Notes: a model not told the origin generated them from the sequence alone. DNA of 64,000 nt from Jackrogersella multiformis (GCA_902806575.1 CADCXD010000007.1:1612001-1676000); one strand, 5' to 3'; positions 42,589-54,356 are shown, counted from the stretch's first letter. Translations and numbers: made by a program.

Positions 42589-43476
42589 TTTCAGTACTTA
42601 ATATTTCACGAGGGATTTATATACTCTCATAGGGGCTCATAGGTAAATACTAATGAATATAACTCATATGAAATACATTTTGACGCTGAGTTGTGACTTC
42701 CTTGCTTTTCGTTCTGCGTGTCTTCACTTGCCATGACTTCAATATGAGATTTACTCTCACCACATTATCTCAGCTACCGTATTTGACAAACCTCTTCAAA
42801 ATCTTCCTTCTCACATGGCAAATTTCATTATTGAACACCGGAAAACACCTCTAACTCCCAGAAACAAGAATTTTAATTATTATTAATTGGGTTGTCATAG
42901 TAATTCTTCGTGCCCCTTTATCTAGTTTAAATCCATATTATTTCCTTGTCCGCGGGTCAAAAGATTAGGAAACATCTGAGGTTAATACGATACGCACCTG
43001 CTGTTCAGCCTGGGTATTGGTTCATTACCTACTTACCGGTAGGCGCCTTCCTACCTTAGGTGAAGCAAGTAAATTCCTTGAGTTCTCTCTCTATCTAGGT
43101 AGGTAGGTATGCTGGGATTTAGGCATTCTCATCTCCTTCCATAATTATTTACTATTCCGTTATTGGCAGTTGCGATACTTGACATCACGAAATAGATCAA
43201 CTGAGATCCTTCCCTCCTACATACTTCCCTGGGCAGGTATCCACGGAGAATAAACTCTTAAGCTTCTAGAGGTTAGTATATATTCTTCCACTTTATTCTT
43301 ACATCCATCACCTACTAACCCAGCAATTTCCTTGCTATTTTCATCATCTTATCCTTTAACTCTTCTAGATCTTTATTTGATTTAACATGGGATTTACTGG
43401 ATTGATATTTTTTAATTTCTTCCTGGTAGACCCAACAAGTTAAGATATCAGGTCCTAATATATAAGTGACAAGAAT
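42589..43476. other. Intergenic
   Basis: About 890 bases, AT-rich, with CCTACC/CTAGGTAGG repeats at about 43026-43060 and 43094-43110. No gene seen. Confidence 0.5.
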
Positions 43477-46400
43477 ATGGCAGAAGCTCAACTCACCACC
43501 ACTGTAGCGATGGCACAACCTCAAGAACCGACTCTTTTCACATGGAGCTCATGTAAGCACTTAGACGGCCAGGCCAGAATCGAAGTCAAGGAGGAGGCAC
43601 TTGAATCCGGTCTTAGGCAATGTGAGCAGCTTATTAAGATGCTTGAGACCTCTTTCATCGGAAATAATCCGATGAAGAATGGTTCAAGTTCGACCGTTCT
43701 AGGACGGAAAGTCCTCGAGAGATGGACCCAAAACTGCAGTATGCAATACCTATCCTATAATATGGCAAAAGTATAAGCCGACATTGACCTTAGGAGATCT
43801 CATTAAACGTCACCGAGATTTTCAAGTCCCTGTCGGCGTTGCTGGTCCCACCGGAAGCGGCAAAACGTCAGCCTTAAATGCGCTCCTGGATTATTGTGAG
43901 CTCCTACCTACCGACAATCAGGCAGCCTCTACGGCGGTACCTTGCAAGGTTACCTTTAATGACGACGACAGACCGGATTTCAAGTTCAAGGCCAATGTTA
44001 CTTTCCGTAAGACGGCAGACCTAATCAAGCAACTAGATCAATTCTTTGAGGACTTGAAGGATAGGAACGAGCTTCAAGACGTACCCTCAAAAACTGATGA
44101 AGGTTATGACGCTCTTCGACTTATGAATTCTGCCTTAAAGCCAACACTGGAATTGATTAACACAGTCCTTGGCCTCGAAGATGTCGAAATCGAAAAATTG
44201 ACGACGAGTAGTCTTCTCGCGCTAAACGGGGACGTTGTTAAGGTCCTAGGGACCACCAAAGAGTTCCATAGTAGTATGCCGGACCAATTTTCTGACATGA
44301 TTAGGCATTACATGGATTCAACCAGCGCGAAGCATAGCGACAATGGCCTCAAATTCCCAGCTTGGCCCCTCATAGATGAAGTAGAGATCCTAGTGAAGTC
44401 GGATATCCTCCTCAATGGAGTCGTACTAGTCGATTTACCTGGACTGGCCGACTCGGTTGAGAGTCGTGCTGCAGTCGCCGAGCGATATTTCCCAAAATTG
44501 GCCGCCACCCTAATTATATCTCCCGCTCGTCGAGCTGCGGACGATTCTACTTCGGTGAAACTGTTATCGGATCACCAAGAACTTCGAATGAAACTCGACG
44601 GCAAGGTTCACAAACGTGCCTATTGCGTTGTCGTCTCTCAAATCGACGAGATCGAACAAAAGTCGGATTTTAAAAAGGAATGGGCCAAGTCCAGTACACA
44701 GTTACAGGATCTACTCAGACAAGAAAAAGAATTGAAGTTAGATAGGGTAAAAAAGGAAGGGGATAAATCGGGTGCCACCAAGAAGTTTCGGAATCTCCAG
44801 GCGGTAATTATGACCGCCAAAAAGAAGCTCATAAAAGAGAAAAACACCGGCAGCGGTAATTTAAGCCCCCTTTCTAAAATATACATTTCTGTGTACCTGA
44901 TATTGACAAACTCCCGCAGGCACTCCAGTTGGTTTGGATAAGCTTACCGAAGCAAATACTAAGCTTTCACAGGCCATAACCGAGAAAAAGGAGGCAAAGG
45001 CCACCATCAGGCGACTGAATGAGGCGATCTGGGACCTGGAGAAAAACATCAAGACTGTTGAGGGACATATAATATTCCTCTGTGTGAAGGAGAGGAACAC
45101 ATCCCTTACGGAACGTATACAAAATGATTTCCGAACTCGCCAGACCCAACTATCTCCGAATCATAGAAATAACTTGAGATCTACATATGACGGTGAGGTA
45201 CCAGTATGTCCAGTCAGCTCCAAGGCATATTGGCGATGTCTAGAAGAGGAACCATTGGTCGGATTTCCAAGTCGCCAATATTCGGGGATCCCTAATCTCA
45301 AGAAATGGATCCGCTGCTCAACAATCCAGGAACGAGAAACTCATGCCGATGGTATCCTTCATGATCTCCTTAGACTTTATAATGTGATACATACATGGTC
45401 GCAGGCAGAATGGGCAGATGCTCGACTAAACATCGACAGGGCATGGGTCGAAAAGGAAGTTATGCCAAGTGTCTATGTACATATGAAGGAGGTTTGTCCG
45501 CCTACTCTATCGATGCGCTGTCCTATTGTTACTAATCAAATTGAGTACAGGAGTTCGATAGGTATTGGGATAAACTCAATAAGTTGGTCCAGGAAAAAAA
45601 ACCTCTTCAAGACCAGAAAGAATTTCTAGGCACTTGTGCCAATCGCTGCACGGAATTTGTGCGAGGTTGGGCTTACAAGTATCCCAAGGACAACGCTTCA
45701 CCAAAAATGGTGCACTGGTCAACGTACCAAGCAATCATCTGTCGCATGGGGGGCAGTTTTATGAGCAAGTTGGGCCAGGAGCACATTGAATATTACTGGA
45801 TGCGAGATGCGTATGAAAAACCTCCTTTCTTTGACATTCTTGATAACTCGCTCACTATTTCTTAGCTCGGACGTGCTCCTATCCACCATCGTCCGGGATT
45901 GGAATAATGCTCTCAATCACGATATCCCAGAACTTGGGGATCAGGCTTATGATGATATCGATTCCATATGGGAGAGCTTTCTTGAGCGATTACTAATTTG
46001 CATCAAGAAGGCTCTTCCGCAATTTTTGCCATTCCTCGACGACATGGTTCCTAGGCTCGATGCCATTAAAGCGAAGGTAAAAGACCAGGTGCAGCAAGAA
46101 CTTACAGCCATTTCAAAGAATGCATCTCATATGCACCCAGGAATAGTGAATCGGATCCAGAAGGAATGGGAACCAACTTTCAACAGGGCTCTGGAAGAGA
46201 AAGGTGAATAACTTCAGGCATCATTTTTGAATAATAACTAAAGCTTTCACTAGGCTCGGGTTCCTTCCAGAAACGAAAGAACATAATACTCGAATTTGCA
46301 TCAAATTGTAGTAGGAAGATCTACGCTGACGCCCTCGCCTCGTTAGTTGATCAACTGAAGATGAACTTTGATGCATTTCCTAAGGCGCTCAAAGAAATAT

Positions 46401-46744
46401 CCGATCTGGCCGTCAAAGATGTGGAAGCTCACCTCTCTGCTTTTCTAGACAACGTCCTCCAGCCAGAAATCAAAGAAGAGGAGGCGCTCGAGGATAAACT
46501 CGAGCTACAGCAGTGCATTCGAGATGTTCTACTTCAATGGGATCAAAAATGGAAGTTCCCTGGGTCGCGTGACAGTCGAATGAATGCTGAGGATGTAGTA
46601 ATCCCTAGCGAATATCGAGAGACAGGTGTGGGTGGTGATGATGATTATGACATGGATCTCGCCATGGAAGACCATTCACAGTCAGAAGATGACACCGATG
46701 TTGACTATTCGTCTCGACATAATACTACAACAGGACCCCCCTAA
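43477..46744 (+). CDS. SLIP-GC-like dynamin-superfamily GTPase, six exons
   Basis: Large GTPase resembling nuclear GTPase SLIP-GC. Proposed exons: 43477-43681, 43740-44855, 44920-45491, 45551-45810, 45866-46203 and 46254-46744, together 993 residues. All junctions after the second exon are phase-consistent with GT-AG signals. The first intron (43682-43739) is the least certain. G-domain motifs: P-loop GPTGSGKT (about 104-111), switch-I Thr in ASTAVPC, G3 VDLPGLADS (about 300), and a G4-like VVSQIDEI (about 368). Long charged coiled coils follow (KLSQAITEKKEAKATIRRLNE), then a helical stalk-like C-terminus with KGSGSFQKRKNIILEF and an acidic tail (DDDYDMDLAMEDHSQSEDD). Cut up by introns it looks like a pseudogene in six frames, but no uncorrectable stop remains. 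Cellular role in fungi is unknown. Confidence 0.82.
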
Positions 46745-48202
46745 AACCGACATATGGACCGCTTGCTCAGTTATTTCTGGCGCCATACTTCGCTCTACTT
46801 TTCGCAAGCCATAGTTTCACGATGTAGGTATTCTTCTGGGGGATAATCTGCAACTGAAGATTAGCTAGAGCTACTGGCTATCTATCTATCATTGCGAAGC
46901 TTTTTCACATTTGACAGGACTTGGTGGATATCAATGCCACTGATAGTAATGGGCTGGATTCGGCGAGATTTCATAGCTCCTGCTGTATGAAGACGTTTAC
47001 TTGGTTCGATCGAGCCTATGTTACTCACCCATGGGTATTACATCAAGATAGTATGCGAACTTAGTCTTCAATCTTAGTCCTTTTTCAATTGATCTGACTA
47101 TATGATTGACGCTTATTCCTCGGAGACGAATACAAGAGGATAATTTAATCACGACTATTTGAAGCGTCGGATGATGGCCCCTGAAAATTAATGGGTACCT
47201 AGGTAGAGTAGGTCATCTACAACAATGCTAATCAGAAGCTTACACGCGCAAAACAATACACTTATAAGTATTTATATGAGAATCAAAGCTTGTCTTTTAT
47301 TGAGTACCTAGGTAAACATGCTATTTATGAGTACATATAATAAAAAGGGGACATTGCATACCTAGGTAGGTAAGTTTGTCAATAGCTCCAAACACTCCGC
47401 GAAAGTTCTACAACGCCATCAGAATGTCCATCGACTAGACGACGACAACAAGGGAAGACAGAAAAGTGCAACAGGGTATGAAAACAGACAGCTTAATAGC
47501 TGGATAGCCACATCAATACCCGGTATGCGACATAAAGAGCCACTAGATCCGGTAGACACGTCAAGATGAACATGAATAATTCACAACCTGCCACCGCAAA
47601 TTCAAATATTAAGCAACTTGTTAGCCCATGAATTAGGGCGGCCTCGATGAGCGGCCGAAAGATTATGACTAGTGCCATTAATAAGATCGAAAGCATGGGT
47701 ATGGATAGCGAGGGGGTAGGTAATGGAGAAGGAAAGGTCACTTATTTTAAGGATAAGACTTTACTTGTTCGCCTTCGTAGGTAGATGGACTTTTCCAATA
47801 GATACAGAAACCTGTGGGTGGTAGCTAGTGCGAACTTTGGAGTTGGCGATAGATAGGCAAGAAATGAGAAGCAAGTGAGCGAGCAAACAACTTTTATACC
47901 TACCAACGGTAGCATCTTAGTAGTTCGGTGTTGCGATACTATGTCTTTATTTCTTATTATTCATGATGTGAATGGATGATGTTGCCAAACACCCTAACAT
48001 AACTATTTTAGCCTCTATCGAGGTTTAGGAGATGCTCCTATCAAAGATATATACAATGATATATGTAATACTGAACCAAAACAAACTTCATAGAAACCAC
48101 GACACCGTCCATCGCTCACCTCATCTCTAACATCATAATACCTTTTCACTATCGCCTAAATCTCCCCCCTCCCCCAGCCCCTAACCACAAACCAAACCCA
48201 CC
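46745..48202. other. 1.45-kb intergenic region
   Basis: No firm gene. A minus-strand ORF at 47493-47741 (82 codons) would encode two to three hydrophobic helices (MLSILLMALVIIF, CLIFEFAVAGCELFMFILTC) but has no other support. CCTAGGTA copies occur at about 47206-47215, 47306-47315 and 47360-47371. Confidence 0.45.
47493..47741 (-). CDS. Possible small multi-helix membrane protein, 82 aa
   Basis: Hydrophobic ORF with two or three potential membrane helices; the start is preceded by ordinary sequence. No family recognised. It could equally be a chance frame. Confidence 0.2.
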   Translation of the reverse strand: MTFPSPLPTPSLSIPMLSILLMALVIIFRPLIEAALIHGLTSCLIFEFAVAGCELFMFILTCLPDLVALYVAYRVLMWLSSY

Positions 48203-48681
48203 TCATCTCACCGCCCTCCTCACCTCCAGCACAAACTCAAGCAGATCCAACACGCCATCCACAACCCACCCTGTCCTCCCATCGCCGCCCTTAACCACGA
48301 ACCAGACGGGGCTGTACACCCTCTCGACCCAGCCCAGCCTGACCAGCCCGTAGTTCAGCAGCGTCCGCGCACGTACGGCGACCGCAGCGCCAGCGCCGGC
48401 ACCAGCACCGCGGGCACGAGGTACGCGGGGTGCAGCACGCCGGCGACGACGACCCCGAACCACACGAACCACGCGATGCGCGCGTTCGACTGCGCCGCCG
48501 CGTCCGCGCCCAGCACCGCGAGCCCCTCGCGCATCACCTCCGCCGCCGCCAGCCCGAACACCACCAGGTACGCGGCGACCGCCCAGCGCGTGGTCTTGAG
48601 CAGCAGGCGCACGTTGGTGGCGACGAAGAAGGTCAGCACCGCGAGCCAGACCAGCGACGCGGTCGCGATGAAGAAGAGCAT
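48203..48681 (-). CDS. Small integral membrane protein, 137 aa
   Basis: Exon 1 is 48681-48377 and exon 2 is 48311-48203. The phase-2 intron 48376-48312 has donor GTACGT, branch-like GCTGAAC and acceptor TACAG, and the two halves meet as LRSP-PVWFVVKG. Three to four hydrophobic segments are visible: FFIATASLVWLAVLTFFVAT, VAAYLVVFGLAAAEVM, AWFVWFGVVVAGVLH and YLVPAVLVPALAL. The C-terminus is amphipathic (VLDLLEFVLEVRRAVR). The sequence is very GC-rich, unlike its flanks. Without the intron, the exon 1 frame ends soon after the donor. Family unknown; possibly an MFS/ER-type small membrane protein. Confidence 0.65.
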
Positions 48682-49360
48682 TGGGTTTCTTCCTTGCTGC
48701 TTTTATTCTTGTCTTTTTTTTTAATTTTCTTTTTTAAAAAAACCCTTTATTTCCTCTCTGTCTGTCTGTCTTTGTCTCTTTCTGTTGATAGGTTTATGCG
48801 TGTTTTATCTGATATGATCTGATCTGCGGTTTTGAATTCCGGTCGCTGTGTGCGCTCGCGGTGCGTGAGAGGGAATCCGAGAGGATGGACTGAAGAGGGG
48901 TACGTTGTAGATGCTGTATGTATACACGGCCGTCGAGATGTATCTCTCTCGCGTACTCGATCATTCACTGCCTAGCTGCCAAGTGTCTCCTATACAATTC
49001 GGCAGTTCCAACCGCCATCCAATTCTAGCGAGTAGGACTAGGCAGCGATTAATGATGGAAACCCCGTTGATTATCCCCTTGTATCGACACCACCCCGGAA
49101 GCAGTCCCGAGGATAGATCTGAATGCGGATTAGCTTGCTTTCCTTTCTTTTCTTGTCTTGTCTTGTCTGCTCAATATTCATTGTACTCTTGTTCATCTAC
49201 GTAGCCTTTTATCGAGGAGCTGATTCTCTCGGAGGGGAACCCCATTTCGCGGCCCGGGAGACAAAGGGCGTGTCTAGATCTTTGTAATATGTAGATTTCG
49301 AGTCGCTCGTATGTCCAAGTATCATAACAATCATCAATCATCATACATAGGTGCCCCTGG
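48682..49360. other. Intergenic with CT-rich simple repeats
   Basis: 5' flank of the membrane protein and 3' flank of the thiolase. Contains poly-T and TCTG repeats (about 48711-48782) and CTTGT repeats (about 49145-49168). No gene. Confidence 0.55.
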
Positions 49361-50617
49361 CTACTCCCTGACAAACAGGCCGGCCATGCCCATCCCGGTG
49401 CCGATGCACATGCTCACCACGCCGACCTCCCCACCGGTCCTCCCCAGGCCGTGCATCAGGGTGCTCGTCATCCTGGCGCCCGTGGCGCCGAGCGGGTGGC
49501 CCAGCGCGATGGCGCCTCCGTCCGGGTTGACCTTGCCGCGCTCCCAGTCCTTCTCCAGCCCGAGCTCCCTCACGCAGTAGATGGCCTGGCTGGCGAAGGC
49601 CTCGTTGATCTCCCAGCGGTCCACGTCCTTGGCCTCGATGCCGAGCCGGCCGAGGAGCTTGGGGATGGCTAGCGCCGGCCCGATGCCCATCTCGTCCGGG
49701 GCGCACCCCGCCACGGCGGAGGCCACGAACTTCCCGATGATGCTCGACGTCAGCCCGAGCTCGGTCGCCGTGCTCCGCCTCATCAGCAGCGTGGCGGCGG
49801 CCCCGTCGCTGACCTGGCTCGAGTTGCCGGCCGTGCTCGCGCCGTCGTCCTTGAACGCCGGCTTGAGCTTCGCGAGCGCCTCGAGCGTCGCGCCCGCCCT
49901 GATGCCGTCGTCCTTGGTCACCTCGATTTGCTTCTCCTCGCCGACCTTGTTCCCCTGCTTGTCCACCTCCTGGAACCGCGTGCGCACCGGCACGATCTCC
50001 CCGTCGAAGCGGCCCTCGGCCTGCGCCGCCGCCGCCCTGCGGTGGGACTCGACGGCGAACTCGTCCTGTTCCCGGCGCCCGACCTTGTACCTCTGCGCGA
50101 CGTTCTCGCTTGTGAGGCCCATGGGCATGATGCAATCCCTCGCATCCTTGACCGGGCTGCCCTTCAGCTCGGGCCACAGGTCCACGGGGATCGCCTTGGA
50201 GCCGTAGTTCCTCGTCATGCTCTCCATGCCGGCGGCGATTCCCACGCCGATCATCTCGCCGCGGATCTGCGCGGCCACCGTGGTTATGCTCTGCAGGCTG
50301 CTGCTGCAGGCGCGGTTGACCGTATATAGGGACGTGCTGTGAGGGAAGCCGACGTGGTTCATGGCCATGCGGGCGGCCTTGCTGCCGCCGAGCTCGGAGA
50401 GGACGACGCCGACGGCAACATCGTCGATTCGTTCGGGCGGGAGGTTCGGGTTAGCTTCGAGTGTAGCGCGCAGCACGACGGAGAGCAGCTCCTCGGGGTA
50501 GGCGTCCTTCAGCTGGCCGCGGTACGAGCGGCAGATGGGCGTGCGCAAGGAGGAAAGGATGACGGTATCGAAGGGCGACTTGGCGAGTATGGAGGAGAGC
50601 CCTTTGGGGAGTGTCAT
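49361..50617 (-). CDS. 3-ketoacyl-CoA thiolase
   Basis: Intronless, 418 residues, full length for the family. Cleaves 3-ketoacyl-CoA with CoA to acetyl-CoA and a shortened acyl-CoA, the last step of beta-oxidation. Active-site features: nucleophilic Cys about 104 in NRACSSSLQ, INEAFASQAI, His about 374 in GHPLGATGARM, and Cys about 404 in CIGTGMG. The substrate loop and GMESMTRNYG are present. The protein starts MTLPKGLSSILAKSPFDTV, without an evident PTS2 nonapeptide, and ends LFVRE, which is not a PTS1. So whether it works in peroxisomes is unclear, and it may be a paralogue of the main peroxisomal thiolase. GC-rich with strong codon bias compared with flanks. Confidence 0.93.
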   Translation of the reverse strand: MTLPKGLSSILAKSPFDTVILSSLRTPICRSYRGQLKDAYPEELLSVVLRATLEANPNLPPERIDDVAVGVVLSELGGSKAARMAMNHVGFPHSTSLYTVNRACSSSLQSITTVAAQIRGEMIGVGIAAGMESMTRNYGSKAIPVDLWPELKGSPVKDARDCIMPMGLTSENVAQRYKVGRREQDEFAVESHRRAAAAQAEGRFDGEIVPVRTRFQEVDKQGNKVGEEKQIEVTKDDGIRAGATLEALAKLKPAFKDDGASTAGNSSQVSDGAAATLLMRRSTATELGLTSSIIGKFVASAVAGCAPDEMGIGPALAIPKLLGRLGIEAKDVDRWEINEAFASQAIYCVRELGLEKDWERGKVNPDGGAIALGHPLGATGARMTSTLMHGLGRTGGEVGVVSMCIGTGMGMAGLFVRE

Positions 50618-51551
50618 CTCGACCGGGAAAAGCTGTATATGTGGTGGAGGATGTAAGAGAGGGCCAGATACAGTAGTGAGATATAGTAGCTCGATAGCTA
50701 GGGCACAGAGACTAAGTTATTATATATAAATGGGTATTAAGAAAAGAGGTCACACTGGGAGCGACAAATATATAATATACAGAGAATTGAAGTAGGAGAA
50801 AGCATGGTTAGAAGGTAGGCAGTTGGGTTACAGACCTGGTCGGACTAAACGGGAAAAGGACCGGAAGAAATGAAGCAATTCAAATTCATTGAGTCCGCAT
50901 TGCACCTGTGGTTTGCTGTTCAAACTGCCGGTCGCCGGTTCCGCACGCGGGGTTTACTAGGGGGAAGTAGGGGGAATTAGCACCTACCTCCACGGCTAGG
51001 TACCCGGACTCGGGTAGCTGGCAGCTACAAACTTTGGAAGCAACATTGAAGGTCATTACCTAATTCAGAACCTTCCCCCTTTTTACGATAGCATCGTTAT
51101 TGTCGCAGTGTAGAAAATAATAAGTGTATACGTAGATAATTTTAAGGTTAGATCACGATATGCACAGAACTTACCTAGGCTAGGTAGGTGTATGTATCTA
51201 TATTTGTGAGACGTCAGGAGGAGCTATTGTGTCAATTTGTCCGCTGCATGCTAGGTACTTAGGTAAGTAACCTTAGTTATGTAGGTAGTCTATCTTGGAA
51301 CCCTTCTGTAGAGAGTAGCTAGCTAGATAGCTAGCTCGCTCTGAGTGCGAAATGAAACCAGAGCCAAACGCCACGACAGCAAAACGGGGTATAATACATG
51401 CATGAATCATCTATTCTTCACGGCATCATCGTCGAGGTCCAAAGTAAAGACCATAGTTTCAATCCGCCTCGACCGTTGGCGAATCCCCCAAGGAAAAGAA
51501 ATAACCATCTCCCAAAGCCTAAACTGATCAGGGAGGATTCCTTAAACCCCT
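50618..51551. other. Intergenic with CCTAGG repeats
   Basis: Upstream region of the thiolase. CCTAGG-type copies at about 51171-51190 and 51250-51275. ORFs at 51345-51598 overlap the 3' end of the next gene and are not called. Confidence 0.5.
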
Positions 51552-53288
51552 TCAAGCTCCTTGACCGTAGCGAATTCCTAGGCCAACCCGGCCGTTAGCC
51601 TCGCTCCCGGCTCCATATCTTATCTTCTTCGTCGGACTTGCAACAGTTTCCCGTCGGCTTTCACTATTATCTGTGCCGCCGCTGAACTTCCGCTTCTCTT
51701 GCACGAGCCCGGCCTTGTTTAATCCAGCAAAAAGCTTCGACTGCAGCTTAGCCGATTTCTCTGCTGGTGCTGGCGTGCCATCGCGAGACCCTACCGAGCT
51801 GGCAACCTCAAAACTCTCGCGTGGGTCGCGGCGGAGCATCTCAGATGCCGCTTGACTGGCCTGGCTCTCGAAGACCTCCTCCTCTTCATCCCTTCGTCGG
51901 GAAGCCTGTGATCCTTGTGACATGTAAGACTGCGTAGCCGCCGCGACAGATTCAAGAGCCGCGCGAGCAAGCTCCTCATTGTCGTCGGCGGAGATGGTGC
52001 TTTCTCGGCTTTGGCGCCCTCTCTTCTGAACCGTCGTGTCTAGAGCGAACCGGCTGCTGCCGTATCGATTCGGAGGTTCGGTTTGTGGTACCAAGTCGAC
52101 AGAGGGCAACAGAGCTGAATATTCCCCACGAGCACGCGACGTTGGCGTAGTGGGGAGAGAAGACATGGACTGGACGGCACGGGTATGCCTCGGCGGCGCT
52201 CGAAGTGCAGGGCGATTGGCCGCTGTCGGAGTCGATGGTGCACTATTATCGTGACTCAGAGCCTGAAGGAGAGCGGCAAATCCGGCCTGGTTGGTATCAT
52301 TATCGTGGCGGACATCCCGATGAGCGGATTTAGGCGTTGGGCGCGGTGTGGCTCGATACTGCTGTGGGGAAGTAGCTGTAACCGTAGCCGTAGCCGTAGC
52401 TGCGGGAGTCTTGGGCGTCAGTGCGCCGTGAAAAACTCCACCAGGGCTACAGAGCATGTGAAAATGTTCCCTGTTCTCGCGAATGCGGTTGAGAAGCATG
52501 TCACGCTCGTCTACTAAGTTGTCTCGTTCAAAGTTCTGCTGCTGGATGAGCTTCGTAGCAGACTTGAGACGCTTCGCAGAGACCACATTCAGCTTCATAA
52601 CGATCTCATATTGGGCTTGTAGTTCACGATATTTGACCTGGGTCGATTCAGCAGCGGCGTTTAGTTCTCGTCGAGCCTGCCGAGAATTTTCAGTCGTGCG
52701 CAGCACCTCAACTTCCCGCCGAGTCATATCATGCTCTACCGCAGCCCTTTTAGCATCTTCATCAGCTTGCATGCTCAGTAGATTGTACTGCAATTTGTGG
52801 TGGGCAGTCTCCATCTTAAACCTCGCATTTTCGGCAATGCAAGCTTGCACCATGATGCGAAGCTCTTCGGCGGAGGCTTCAGCGATTTGGTCCGAGGTGG
52901 GAACAACGAAATCCGTTGAAGAAGTCCCGTCTCGGGCAAGAGTTCGGAGTGTAGTGGCAGGCGGGGAGAACATGTTAGCTCTCTGAGAGCTAATGTAGCC
53001 TAGAGGCACGCCAGCGACCCCGTTGACCTGGGGAACCTGAGACGAGGGCGGCGGGGTTAAGGATGAAGGAATGATTTGCGAAGATGCATTGTGATCATCG
53101 TTTAACTCGGTCTTAAATGAAGAGTGCGGGTCGAGAGGCGAGTTTGGCCCTTCAGTGGAGGGAATGGACTGTTGTGATAAAGAATGGCGGATAGCCGTGA
53201 TATCGGGAGGAGTCGAAGGAATGTGATCATATTCGGTTTCTACGACCCCGTTCGGGCGCGAGTTGTTCGTATCAGCACCTGCAGACAT
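51552..53288 (-). CDS. Coiled-coil protein with disordered arms, 578 aa
   Basis: Intronless. The N-terminal about 130 residues are disordered and Ser/Pro/Asn-rich with SP/TP sites. A long coiled coil spans roughly residues 135-295 (ELRIMVQACIAENARFKMET through LIQQQNFERDNLVDERDMLL). A Ser/Thr/Pro-rich region follows with ATATATVTATS, encoded by repeated GTAGCC units near 52375-52400. The C-terminal part has FAGLNKAGLVQEKRKFSGG and a basic KKIRYG element that may be a nuclear signal. This looks like a conserved fungal coiled-coil scaffold; no named family is recognised. It lies in tandem with the LRR gene upstream (1.07 kb away). Confidence 0.75.
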   Translation of the reverse strand: MSAGADTNNSRPNGVVETEYDHIPSTPPDITAIRHSLSQQSIPSTEGPNSPLDPHSSFKTELNDDHNASSQIIPSSLTPPPSSQVPQVNGVAGVPLGYISSQRANMFSPPATTLRTLARDGTSSTDFVVPTSDQIAEASAEELRIMVQACIAENARFKMETAHHKLQYNLLSMQADEDAKRAAVEHDMTRREVEVLRTTENSRQARRELNAAAESTQVKYRELQAQYEIVMKLNVVSAKRLKSATKLIQQQNFERDNLVDERDMLLNRIRENREHFHMLCSPGGVFHGALTPKTPAATATATVTATSPQQYRATPRPTPKSAHRDVRHDNDTNQAGFAALLQALSHDNSAPSTPTAANRPALRAPPRHTRAVQSMSSLPTTPTSRARGEYSALLPSVDLVPQTEPPNRYGSSRFALDTTVQKRGRQSRESTISADDNEELARAALESVAAATQSYMSQGSQASRRRDEEEEVFESQASQAASEMLRRDPRESFEVASSVGSRDGTPAPAEKSAKLQSKLFAGLNKAGLVQEKRKFSGGTDNSESRRETVASPTKKIRYGAGSEANGRVGLGIRYGQGA

Positions 53289-54356
53289 ATTTGCATTCGG
53301 TATCGGGGACTTGTAGTAGAAATATGACGCGTTGCTTATGATTATTACATTCAGAGTTAGAGAGGGTCGGCGAGGGTCGGCGAGATTTGGTGGATGATGG
53401 GTGAGTTGTGGTGAAGAGGTGAAGAGGTAAAGAGCGTGAAGAGGTGTGGTTAAAGAAGTGAAGACGTTTGCGTGTACACTAGCAGACTAGGTACTAGGTA
53501 CCCTAGGCTAGGTACCTAGGTAGGTATAGTACTATGTAAGGTGGAGAAAAATGTTAGTGGATGGGAAAACTTTCCAAGTGGAAAACATGGAATCAATTCA
53601 TTGGTTGCTCAGCACGTCCACCCAGCGACCGGCACCTGGCTGGAATCCACTAAATTCCACCGAAGCCCACTAAATGTGGCCCTAGCTATCCTGGAAATCT
53701 GGAAATCTTGAAGGCTGGACTGGTAGGAGCCCCACTAATCTGAAAGTCAGAGGCTGAATGCGCTAACCCCAAAATTCCTTATCCACCTGGGCACGTTAAC
53801 GGGCTATCTGTATTTGGAAACTACCTATTACCTAGGTACCTCCTCTAACAGACATCAGCTATTATAGCATGTGGCCAAAGCACATTGATAAGATCTTGAC
53901 TCTTTCCCGGTTGGTTTTATAAGGTAACCTACCTAGGTAGGTACATAGTAGAGCTGGCATCTTCCCCCTCCCCTCCCCCCCTTTTTTTCCCATTCGCAAT
54001 GTGGTATTAACACGTGAGTAAGTATCACTACATTAAGCAGCTCCTAATCAGAGTCATAGTGTAACTAATAGCGTAACTACCTAGATGTAACTAGATGCCA
54101 TTTACTCATACGTTATTATTATCGTACCTGTCTGTGACTGCTTTCGTAACCTTTACCCTCCTATCTTTTTGGGACAAGCCCCGTAACGAGTATGCATTTT
54201 TGAATCTGAAATTCAACCAACTCCTTTATAACCTCGTGCGAACGGAATGTGGTATCTCTATCACTACTACGTGGATATGCCCACAAGGCATCCTTTCATG
54301 ACCGCCCAAGACGCCTTGACCAGAAGCTGCCACTTCCAGTGTATTAAGTTATTATT
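53289..54356. other. Intergenic with CCTAGG repeats
   Basis: About 1.07 kb between tandem minus-strand genes. Dense palindromes at 53488-53528, 53831-53842 and 53926-53944. The short ORF at 54095-54301 is not supported. Confidence 0.5.
53488..53528. repeat. CCTAGG palindrome array
   Basis: Five overlapping TAGGTA/CCTAGG units within 41 bases, upstream of the coiled-coil gene; the densest copy in the window. Confidence 0.8.

Noticed and set aside
43477..46744. GTPase locus as several genes or a degraded copy
   Set aside because: Introns restore one frame through all G motifs and the C-terminal helices.
49341..50177. 278-codon ORF in another frame of the thiolase
   Set aside because: Gly/Arg/His-rich shadow; the thiolase frame contains all catalytic motifs.
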